Shown in pieces: positions 49,167-60,400 of a stretch of DNA of 64,000 nt. Both the position numbers and the translations under genes were made by a program. The stretch is from Phylloscopus collybita (taxonomy: Eukaryota; Chordata; Aves; Passeriformes; Phylloscopidae), in contig JAJNNQ010000137.1 of the NCBI GenBank assembly GCA_027886175.1, positions 39,604,001-39,668,000 on the forward strand, given 5' to 3'. The notes beneath the pieces are model-generated. The model searched no databases. It worked only from the letters and a program-made list of their open reading frames with translations, and had not been told where the DNA came from. The stretch's first letter is position 1. Each line of letters starts with the position of its first letter.

Positions 49167-49430
49167 GGCAGGTATTTACCCTTTGCATTCTCTGGTATTT
49201 TTTTGTGGTTTGTATCCCATATGATAAGGACAACCAGAATGTGGTTTTGCTGCCATAATTAAACATTTTAGGCTGAAATACATATAACAAAGAAATTTAG
49301 CAAATATGGATACTAAGTTCTGGACTTTATAAGCCTTTTCAGACTCATTACAGGGTTCTCAACAAGCCAGGGGATGAAGGATACACTTTTTACATACATT
49401 ACTTCTCAAACTGCAGGTATTTAATTGAAC

Positions 49431-49436
49431 AATAAA
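49431..49436 (+). terminator. ACSS3: Candidate ACSS3 polyadenylation signal (distal)
   Basis: A second AATAAA, 959 nt after the stop. Either hexamer or both may be used; the sequence alone cannot decide. Confidence 0.4.
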
Positions 49437-49455
49437 TGTAAAAGTCCTTTTACAA

Positions 49456-52400
49456 ACAGAAGCTCCCAGAAAACTATAAAAGCAGAGAAGTTGCACAAAC
49501 TCAGCTGTGCTTACCAGAGAAAGAAACAGTAAGTAACAGACAAATTCAGGTCATTCAGATTCAGTATAAGAGAGGTCCTCAAAAGGGTCCAGAAATACTG
49601 TTATGTAGTGGTGGATAGAGGTAAGGATGATATCCCTGTAAAGCGCTGAAATAAACCAAAAGAATGACGAAGGAGCTAAAAGGCAATAGGTTCCACTTAA
49701 AATGAGCCATACCCTGGTGGTGCCTTGTGCCTGTGACACTTCTGTGAAGTTGGTGAGCTCCACCAGTTACATAAGAACTGAATCAAATGTTCATGTGTTT
49801 TGTCACTAAGGACTGCAGACAGCTGGGCCAGTCATGTTAAACCAGGTCATACAGTCATGCTAAAACATGACAGTTTGAGCCTGTGCTGTCCTTGTTTCTT
49901 GTCAAATCATTACATAAGGTACACCCTCTCCCTCTCAGCTATTTGCTTCAGTTGAAAATCACAACCTGAACAGGGAATAAAACGTGCAGACTGAGTAAAG
50001 GCTAATGATGCTTTGTTATAGGTATCTAAATATACAGGTTGGAGATTTAAAAGTGGGAATAATTTTGCTCTTCAGAGATGTCTTATAACTTCCTTGAAAT
50101 ACTTCTTATAGAAGTGACAGTTAGTTTAAGATATTATTTTCTTCTGGATGATTTATTCAAGTACAAAGACTTTAACAGGGGGCCCATGCCAAATAATGGA
50201 CTGACTTGCAGACACTTTTTCCTTTCCACAATGCTACAGCTTAGCAACCTGTGCTGAAAAGTTACTGAGAAAGAGGAATTCTTGGAGTTGTCAGTGGCAT
50301 TTGTTTGTTTTGTTTTGTTTGTTTGTTTTGTTTGTTTTTAATCTGTGAAGCACTACAAGGGTCTTGCCAGAGAGAAACTTTGGCACATTCACAAGGTGTA
50401 TGGATGTTACTTTTACAATTGAAGGTGAAACATGGTTGTGTATGTTTGCTATCCTTACCTTGGCTGCAGCCATCATGTACTTAAAAGAGCAGGGGAGGGG
50501 AACTAATTAGTGAGAGCAAAAACTCTCTATAGGAGAGTCTGAAATGCATGTAGGAGAAGAGAATGAATTTCCTAGATCTTGCATAATTTTCCTAATGGTA
50601 GCTCATGCTCCTACACCAGTTTCTCCATTTGTCAGGAAAAGTAAACTGCTTTCTAATTTGGGTCTCTACTTTTAAGGAGGTGAAACAACCCCCCCAAAAA
50701 ACCCCTACAGCATTAGTAATAGATATTAGGCATGCACTTACCTTTCTGAAGGGCTATGGGCTTACATTTATACTAGCAAGAAACAATTATCTTTCCTCTG
50801 AACTGTTTATGAAGAGCTTCAATAGGTAACATTCTTAAGGTGTCTCCATGACAAAAATATTTGTAATAACTTCAGTTTTCTGAGGAAGCCTGAATTGTTT
50901 TTTTACTGTTCTCTTTTTAACAAAAAAAAATCTTGTGTTTTTTTTTTTTTTCTTTCTATTTTAGTAGGAGTCATTTCAGATCAAGATTTATATTTTAAAA
51001 GAGGACAGAGCATTCAGGTGTGCTTGCTATACTGCCACGCTGGTAATGCAGAGAATTCCAGAATTCCAGAATGCCAAATGTCTCATGCATCAACATTCAG
51101 AAAACCCAGACAAAGAAAGGGACCTTATTGCAGCAGTACAGTGTGGGGAAATTAATTTTTCATGGCCATTACTTTTGCTTTCCAGGGGAGCCTTTTGCTG
51201 AGGAACTGCAATTGCAGGATGCTTTGTCTTAGCCAAACTCAAAAAAGGGAGAAGGAGTAGTTACCCTTGTTCATGGCTCTGCTGCTGCCCAGCAACCTGG
51301 GTATACCATCAAGAAGAACAAACCCAGTTAACAAGTGGTAGAACAGCAGTAAGTTTCTTAATTTTGTTTTTAGAGAGAAGCAGCACATGGGTAGATGTGA
51401 ATGGTCAGTGAGCTACTGAATTTTGGCTGGAAGAGGCAAATGTAGTAGTTATTCTCAGTGTACTGAAAGGGTTGGAGCCAAGTAGGCAACATTTAGCATA
51501 ACCACAATTTCTAGCTGTAGAGGGTAGAGCTTCAACTTGTGTGAGAGAGACAGGGATGAATTAGGAGACTTGATATGTTATCCCTTAATCAAAACTGCAG
51601 TCACAATAATACTGTTTTAAATTCTTCTGGTCTAATACATAATTTGTGGATGCTGTACTCCTGGACCAGGATAACTTCCACACTGGTCATAATATCTGGC
51701 TCATTCTTTTCCTCACCACACTTCATTCCCCTTTGCCCCCTAAGTTTTAGTGTGGGGTGCAAAAGGAATTCTGTAAAACAAGAGGTGGTGTTTATGAGGG
51801 AACGTGTACTCACAGGTCACTGCTGCCACTGACAATGGCACTGACAGTGTTTGCATTGCTTTACTTTGTGACATTCTGCGCTAAAACTGCTTTGCTTTAT
51901 GACATTCTGCACTTATTCCAAAAAGAGGCTGGGAGAGGAGAAGTATGTTGGTCAAGTCCAAGAAACTGTGAGTACAAGAGGCCTGACTTTCTACAGTTGA
52001 GAGCTACAACCGTGCCAGCGCTTTGCACCCATCAGCAGGATCTGTGCTCCCTCTCGTGGCAGATTCTCACCAGTATCTCCATCGTAACTCATACCTGTTA
52101 GTGCCAAAATATGCTTATGCTTAGCTGTGAGAAGCATCTAGTTTCCAAAGTTAATGCTACTAGGTACCAAACTTAATACATTTATGAACACAAATAGCAC
52201 TGAATTCTTTTTTTTTATTGACATCGGGGGAGAAAAATCTTTCACCATCTGATTGACCGAAGTTTGCCAAATAAAAATAGACAAAACAAATGCTTATGTA
52301 CGTGCAAACATTGCAGATCAAACTGCTAAAAGAAATAACTAAAAGACAGGTCTTGAGCTAAGATCAAGCAGCAGAAAAATAGCAAATAGGTAAATGACTA

Positions 52401-55400
52401 TTAAGTAGGTCTTACTTTGAAACTTCCCATTTAAACAAGGAATAAACAACAATAACACCACCAAATAAAGCCACAGCAGGTAATAGTTGCTCTTCTAAAC
52501 TTTTATACACTATATATTAATCACTCTGTCTTTCAGTTATTTCCTCTGATAAAACTGACTTCTGTGAAGTCTCAGCAAGGCCATCTTGGCTAAAAGCATA
52601 ACGTTAGACAGGACCCTGTCTAATGCCCTGTTAGAATGAAGAAATGGTGGGGGTTGGCTTCTCTTTTCTTTCTTTTTCTTTGCTGAATATATCTGGAAAC
52701 AAGAATCTGATTCTATTCAAATATTAGATTTACTTTTCCAATGCTGGCTGGTGTTTGAAGATCCTGGAACGAAAAGGTGACTCTTGGTAAAGCAAGATTC
52801 CTCTTGGTCCACAGGTAACATAGAAGAAAGTTTTTGGTTTTTTTGTACAAATCATGTTTTATTAAATTGCATTTTATTTTTTATAAACAGTTCTTCTGGG
52901 TTTGTTTGTTTTTAAGAGATGAGCCATCATGATGCTTCACTGTAGGTATCTAACATTTCCATTTTGTCTTTAGAGGTCCTTTTTGGCTTCAGTTCCAGGT
53001 TATGTCATTCTATTATATATCATCAGAGGCAGGTGTTCATCTTTAAATATTGACAGATTTTTCTCAGTAGGAACATGTTGAAGCTTCTAACTCTGCTAAA
53101 CATATTCATTTGATACAATCCAAAAACTGTAAAAATGGTGAAATGGAAAGATACAAACAGTATTATTGACACTGTATTGTCAAATGTTTGCACTGAGACC
53201 CCATGTACCATAGATTTTATTTTTAAAAAAATCATATTTATATCCATTTACATAAGACTTACACATTTTAAAAGAAATACATACACATTAAATACGTAAA
53301 TGTCTAGTATTTTACAATAAAACAGATGTAACAATGTAAAGATGAGTGGCTTCATTTGATAAAAGCTTTGGATGTGCACTACTGTCAAATTTTTGATGAC
53401 AGAGATGCTGAGAGAAAAGGGGGAGATTTTTTTTCCTGGGTTTGTATTTTTTTAAAGTAATTTAAGTAATTTTTATTCTTGTTTTAAACTAACCAATACA
53501 TGAAAGGAACATCATATCTGTTTGTATGATAAACCTTACGTGTTCTCTTCCCTATAAACCTGTTCTTGCAGAGAGTTTTAATGCTCTTTTCCTAAGTAGT
53601 GGTAGTGCACTTCAGGTAAAGTAGAAGAAAGAGATGACATCTAAGAGAAAAGAATAAACATTAATTAGCAAGATTCTAAGATTTTAATTCAGTCTAAAGT
53701 GCAATGACAACAGAAAATATAGCACTAAGTAAGTAGTTTAGTAACTAAGTTACTAAAACATGGGTTTTGAGTATTCGTGGGAGGCATGCATTTGCTTAAT
53801 TTTAGATCTGCAACATAAACTTACTAATAATTCATTTTAGTATTTTGCTAATTGTCCTCAGTCAACACAGACTGCTGTTTATGTTCATTTTACAGTTGTT
53901 TTCCTGCTGTGTTGGTTCAGCATGGGGGTTAGTTTCCTGCGTGTGGAGACCTCTGTCTGTTTGGCACAAGGCTAAACACACATTTTCAGTGTACAGACCT
54001 TGCTGATGTACTTTGTGGTTCTTCTTCCTAGTTCACTGCAGCTTGAAGCATTTACCTTTTTCACCCTGATTGTTTCTTTGCTATGGACTAGCTGTTTCCA
54101 GATTATCATTCACATCTTTTTGGAATTCTGCGTCTCCATTTGTCTTTACAAATCCTCTTTGAAACCCTTCACTGGTGAAGTACATAACTGATTTTGCCAA
54201 ATCTCCTTTAGTATTTCATTAGATAAAAAGTTAGAGTAATATGTTCTATTACATCAGCTTGTGGCAAGAAATCTGTCCTGAATGACCCTTCTGACTTGGC
54301 AATGACAAATGTTTTAGAAGTTAAAAGTGTTGGGAAAGCTTGGATAATGGGAGTGCCGAATCTACTAGCTGTGTAAAGGCATTGCAGCTGCTCACCTGGG
54401 CCACCACATTTAGCCACCACAGCAGAAAGCTTGCTCAGTCCCATGTGCTCTGTAGTAAATTTCTGTGCCACATTAGATTGCCAGCACCAGCAGCCTTAAT
54501 TGTTCTTAACTGTCTCATCCTGAGTGCACTAAAACAGGCCTGTGCAGAATATGCTTATATAAATATTTGAGAATGTCTGCTCTTGGTTTCTGGCAGCTCA
54601 TTGTGGTTTCAACAAATGGTCAGAATAACCCACTTGAAATGCAATTTGAAAGCATATGAATGGGACACAACTGCTGTGAAGAAACACTATAAAGACACTG
54701 GAAGGTTGTACCAAACTGATGTTGTTGATATTAACTGTTTTGAAATACAAACCTTTCACAATGTCTGTAAGAGAATGTTTCTTACTTTCATAAGAGTAGC
54801 AGAATGCAAGAGTCTGCAGCCTGCTGTGATCACAGGCCATCTGCATTTGTTCCATGTGCAATCTGTTTGCCACTTCCTTTTAGACCTGCTCTTTTTACTA
54901 TATAGAAAAACCCTCCCTGATCTCGCTATTGTGTGGCAGCTTATCCAGCTATCCCTTCCCTCTTCTGCTTGGTTCCTGGTTCTGTGCATGCAGATACTTC
55001 ACCAGAGTATCACAGCTGCTGATGCAGTCTAGGCAAGGCATTACGAAAACCTGGGTCTCAGTCTAAGCTGGATCTGAAAAATTTCAGGAGGCATGCTGTA
55101 ATGAATAATCTTCCCTTTTGTCTAAGTATCAATCAGCTTCTTCCATGAAGAATCTGTTACTTAGGAGCTGTGCTGACAAAATTCTGAAAACTCCTCTGTT
55201 GCCCTTCAATCTGATACCCCCTCTATGGGCTGTTTCTGTTTATGCAGTCATTCTTGAGTTGCAGGTAATTTTTTTAAATTTGCAATTTTGATATAATAGT
55301 GAAGGAAATATTTTCCTTGCATGGGTTTGGTTTTTTGTGGGGAGGGGTGGGGGTGGGGTGTTGTTCTGATTTTCAACATAATGTACTGGAAACCAAAATA

Positions 55401-56000
55401 ACTTCAACTTTTGGTTTCTAACCTGCATGGCATTTTGAAATTGCCCTTACAGAAGGTGCAAATACTAAAGTTGTAGCTCACACCATCTTGTTCCTTCTCT
55501 AAAAGGAGTATATGGTAAGCGAGAAGAGAAATAGTAGTATATTACTGTCAGTTAACCTCATATATTATCCTTTACAATCTAGATGCAAATTTGATATCCT
55601 TATAGACCACTCAAGCATTTAAGATTAGGATGTAATTGGCAGAATAATGGACAAGCAGCAAGTACTGATGTGATACATACCACTGATACACTTGAAACAC
55701 TACTAATACTCCCATAGACATTGAAGGTAACTTGCATAGCTTGTATAACTTCATATGCACATCTTTTTGCTCAAAATACATACCTTCCATACATATATAG
55801 TGGCAGAAAAGTTTTCTACTTTTGTTTGTGCTTTGCTACTTTTTAGATAATTTTTAATATAGCAGGAATAAATGGTTTGGATAGTCTTAAATAAATTTTT
55901 GTTAACATATCAAATTTCCATTTCTGCCTTTGTTGCACTTTTCAAGCCTCACCTCAAGTGCCTGGCCCATTACAGTTGGCCTAAGAGACAGCTTGGTGAT
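49456..56000. other. Intergenic stretch between convergent genes
   Basis: I recognise no gene, RNA gene or named repeat here. The longest open frame (54583-55032, plus, 149 codons) resembles nothing known to me and is probably chance. Small local duplications exist at 51052-51074 (agaattcc units) and 51858-51911 (gtttgcattgctt/actgctttgctt type). PPFIA2 transcripts with a long 3' UTR could extend into this region. Confidence 0.65.
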
Positions 56001-57364
56001 TGAACTTCTTGGTCACGCTTTATTGCTTCCAAAATTGCAATTCTGAAGCACATAGGAGAAAAGGTTTATAACCCTGCCTTCAGTTTCTGTCACCACTGAA
56101 CCCTGTAAGAGTCCTGTCACTGACTGTACTGATACAATACCATGCTTGAATCTCTACATGCATACACATGAAAAGATTTCTACAGTTTATGTGCTTCATC
56201 ATCATCTTTGTAGAATCAGCTGCTAAACTTTGCTTTTTCAGAAAAACCAAACCAAAACCAACGCAGCAAATAACCACAGCCCCCCCAGCTTATTTTTCAG
56301 GAGTGGCTCAAAAAGTTCCCTTTTTACTAAGAGTAAGATTTTATACACTTGCAATCTTTCGAAGATCTATGAAGTGAGGCTCATGTCATTAGGACGATCC
56401 TGAGCAATCTACTTTTCCCACTGTTAACATTTGCTATTCCTAAGCATTTTCTGAACCTACACAGAGTTAGTAATATCTCAATGGCCCCAAGCCTGTCCCA
56501 GTCTTGGGAATCAAAACAAAAACCCAACAACTTGCTTGCAGATCCTTGCATGCCTTGCCTACAATATGCAACAGCTACTGAAGCATGTTTGATGCCTGAT
56601 GAGGTCTTGGTGATACTCAAATATTTTTTCCAGCTGCCTCGCAATTCCCCAAGTAAGTAAATGGAAACTATTTAACTGAGAAAATACTAGCCTAAAATGG
56701 TGCCATACTGATGTAAGTACTCATCATGTATGTATTTTTCCAAAAAACCTGTGATAAAATAGAAAACTGTATTTCCACAGAACTCTGGAACAGTGACTCT
56801 GTGATATTCATAGCCACACTCAAAAGATATATGGTGAAAAATTTAACATGAATTCCAATACCAAATTTGATCCAAAGTTGCATCCGGCTCAGATTATCCT
56901 TTCTTTGTCAATTCTGAATGATTTGAGAAGTGCAGGAATCTCTGTAATAGATAAATTTTTAAGATTTTCTGTTTGGGTAAGTCTTGTTCTAACTCTATGC
57001 AGTTACCTGATGTTCCAATTGAGCCGTAGCTTTAATTAGAAAAAAAGCACCAAACAAGTAAATCTCTTCTTCTTTACTAGCGTTGCTCCACATTCCAGCT
57101 CCTATTAGAACTCTTTCAAGTTCTCATAAAGTTCATTCCCTTTGCCTTCTCCCCAAAATATGGCTGGTAGCATGCTCTGGACTGAGCTTAACACTGTTGT
57201 CATGACCAAATGACCACCCTAGCGAGTCCTTCGTTATGTCCTCTGCTCCATGCTGGTTCGTGCTCGGATAATGTGGGGTGTAGTTCACAGATATAAAGAG
57301 CTTTCTTGATGGCCCCTACAAAATACTCACAACAATTCAGTGCTGGCTTCTTTGCTAGGCCTTG
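56000..57364 (-). other. PPFIA2: Likely PPFIA2 3' UTR
   Basis: Reading leftward from the PPFIA2 stop at 57365, an ATTAAA lies at 57036-57031 and the first canonical AATAAA at 56024-56019 on the minus strand. That gives a 3' UTR of roughly 0.35 or 1.35 kb. No other feature is seen. The extent is inferred from the hexamers only. Confidence 0.45.
56019..56024 (-). terminator. PPFIA2: Candidate PPFIA2 polyadenylation signal
   Basis: This is the first canonical AATAAA on the minus strand after the PPFIA2 stop codon (read gcaataaagc), 1.34 kb downstream. The alternative ATTAAA is at 57036-57031. Confidence 0.4.
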
Positions 57365-57423
57365 TCAGCATGAGTATGTGCGAACTGTTGAGCTGTCTAA
57401 CCTCTGCAGTCGTGATGATGCAA
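57365..57423 (-). CDS. PPFIA2: PPFIA2 terminal coding exon (59 nt with stop)
   Basis: The exon completes Val227 (G|TT) and encodes [18 protein letters not shown], then TGA at 57367-57365. The C-terminal hexapeptide VRTYSC is the GRIP-type PDZ-binding end of liprin-alpha. The acceptor on the minus strand is aatttgcag. The codons are free of disruption. Confidence 0.95.
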
Positions 57424-60400
57424 CTGCAAATTGGGAAGGAGAAAAAAAAAGGAAACAAACCAGAACCTCTTTAGAATCATCAGTAAAATATATGAGTCTG
57501 TCTACCACTGGAAGGGTGGCTGTTAAATTGCTCTGTGGCTTTCTCTAACGTTATCTGGGCATGGTCTAGTTCAAAACTCAGCACTTCTTCACAGCTAATG
57601 TACTGTTGGAATCTGTCTAAAATTAATACAATTTAAATCTCAGTTTTGTCTTTATTTTGTTGTAAGTCCTAATGCTCTTACCTATCACGCTGTTTAAATA
57701 CTATTGCATTCTTACTGCTGGGAGATAGGAAGCCAAATCGTGGATGAAGATATATGTCTTCAAAATTACTTCCCTTTGAGTCTACTGAGTTCAGTAAACC
57801 CTGCTCAAGAATTAAATGTCTGGAAGACCTCAAGTAAATCACTAAATCTGCCTTGTGCCTTAGTTCCACATCTGTAAAATGGGAATATCATCTTCTACAT
57901 CATACCATCACTAGAAGATGAAATCTATTAATGTTTATATAAGGTTCTTATATACTACAGTAATGTGGGCTATGGAAATGCCATGGAAGCTAGGAGTCAA
58001 TGAAATTCATTGATGTAGTCAGGAAATTATTGTATCTGTAACTGCAACTATTAAATACTGTTGTTAAAGGTGAGAAACTTTAATGCAATTTAGATGGCTT
58101 TAGTGGAATTTAGGTAGCAATACTGTTATATCAAGTTCATTATTGAGCTACAGGATGTGATCTCTGCAAGTCAGTGTATTAAATTACTTTGAGATAAGTC
58201 TATTTGTGGACCTAAATCCTGTCATGATGAAATAAATGACAGTGTTTTAAATGGAGCAGTCTGTGTACTAGTATTTCTCAGAACTTCAGGCAGGTATACT
58301 TGGCTTTATCTTCCATATACCAGAAGGAATAGCTGTGATGGGATTTCTTTCCTCTCTTACAATGATTTTTAAATTTTACTTACTTTTTAATTACAATATG
58401 CTTGTTAATTTTCCACTCATTTCTGAGTTAGTGCATCTTTTGGAAATCAAAAGATTTCCAGATAAAATTAAGACTGGTATATAGTAACTAAATTAGTGAC
58501 TGAATTTCAGCATTTGCTAACTACTTATCTGCTGGTGACTGTTAGCAACTTCAGTTATTTGATGGTCAAGGCTAGGCTATTTAGTTTGAAATTAAGATAG
58601 GAAAAGAAAGGTGATAGCCTTCTCTAATTGCATTCTCTAGGACACATTCCACCTGCTAGAGAGGCTAATAGGATGAAAAATTTATATTCAATCTCAGTTG
58701 AAAGTTGGTAAATTAATTCCTGTCTTTCTGATTTTTTGCTTTACAGATGTAGGATAGTGAGATGGCCTTTTTTTTTTTTTTTTTCATTTTAAATAAACAC
58801 TGACAGTCTGAAGCAAACCTGAAAAAATGAAAAAATGGATAATATGCCAAGTCAGTGCTTTTCCATCCCCTAATTCAACTCTCCCAGACTCGGTTCATCC
58901 TAGTTAAATGAACACAATTGTTGTGGTGTGAGACAGACATGCATTAGAAGTCAGCTTGGCATGCTAGGATGAGCCTGGTGCTTTCCCAGAGGAAGTGCAG
59001 AAATGAGCTCCTACCGTCACTGGCCATCTTGCGCGACTGCCCTGAGGTGGTGGTGAGGCGGAAGCCGGCGGGCAGCGTTTCCGACGCGCCCGGCATCATG
59101 CTGATCCCGTGAACCTCGCGTGGGGGGAACTGCCGTCGCCACGAGGGGCCGCGCCTGAAATTCTTGTCATCGCTCTGTCAACACACAGTTGTATGTGATG
59201 GAGCAACACGAAAGTTTTTGAGTAACTATCCTGCTGTGTGCTACCTCTAACACTGCCAAATGTATTCCATAACTACCACCCTGCTCTGTTGCACTGCATC
59301 CAGTCACTGTAATGTGTTTGAGACATGCTTGTAAAAGTAAAAGCTTTAGAAATATTAAATGCTGAGGTGGAAAACTCTTCTTAAATCTTTGGCTTTATAT
59401 AGTCAAGGGGTTTAGTATCAGCTAAAATAGAACTTTCTTACACAGTGACAGAAAGCGGTTTGTTATTGCATTAGGAAGCTTACATAAAGTACTAAAAAAG
59501 GATTAAACACTCATGTGCATGCACAGAACTCATAGGCATCTGACATTTTCAGCAAGTCCTTAGAAGTTTTATTTCTCCTCATGTGCAGAAGTCCAAGACT
59601 TAAACATTTTTGCACTGGACTCTTACGCTAAGATAAATAATTTCCATAGTTGGATTTGAGATTCCTCTTCCCAGATAACTACCCCAAATCACACTCTGTT
59701 AATATTGATTAACTTTGAAGAACTTTGAAGAAGCAATAAAGAACAAACTGAAAATCTACTTTTTTTTCCTTTAATTTTTAAAAAGATGTAAGTGTCCTAA
59801 AGAATAGACTGCACAGGCATCCCACCCACACATATGCCCCACCACCTGCTCTGGCCAGTGAAACTTCCACTCCATTCTGCATGTTTCCTCTCTGGAAAAC
59901 GTTTATCTTAAGCTAAGAGTGCAGTGTCAAATTTAATATCCGAGATGACACGAAAATGTAGCCAAACTGAGATTACTTTAAAAATCTTGATGGGTATTCC
60001 TGATTTTTTTTTAAGCTGTTACTGAGTCTTCTTAACAATGTGAAAATTACCATGTCTTCATGCATTCAATTTAATTTTCATGTTTTACTGTGATATTTTA
60101 TAAATACTGAAAATAAAATTAATTACTTCCTCAAGTCGTCTTTCAGTTCCTAGTGCTAAAAGGTTGTTGTATTCTCTCTCAAGGATCTGCCGTGCCTAGA
60201 GATACCAAAGTAAACAATTAAAATGGTTGAAGACAAATAAAAGGTACTAATGGGTACAAATTAACCATAAGTAGCATAAACAAACTTGCCTGTGTGTTTT
60301 GTGTTGGAATCTGTAATAATAAAGCTAAACTGCTGTAGTCAAAGTTTTCATCCAGTGCTATAAGTGAACCATGTACACCACTTTCTAGAATATTATTTGC

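Larger units (their letters stand above)
48473..49455 (+). other. ACSS3: Likely ACSS3 3' UTR
   Basis: Sequence after the stop has AATAAA signals at 49161-49166 and 49431-49436, so the mRNA probably ends near 49185 or 49455. A 30-base T run at 48526-48555 lies 54 nt after the stop codon. The extent is inferred from the signals alone. Confidence 0.5.

Noticed and set aside
52213..52218. Minus-strand AATAAA as the main PPFIA2 poly(A) site
   Set aside because: It would need a 5-kb 3' UTR; nearer signals exist. It is mentioned only as a possible distal site.
54583..55032. Longest open frame of the window (149 codons, plus) in the intergenic stretch
   Set aside because: Composition is random-looking, no domain or family is recognised, there is no splice or promoter context, and such a length is possible by chance in 64 kb.
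57306..57548. Plus-strand open frame over 57306-57548
   Set aside because: It is the shadow of the PPFIA2 terminal exon on the opposite strand.
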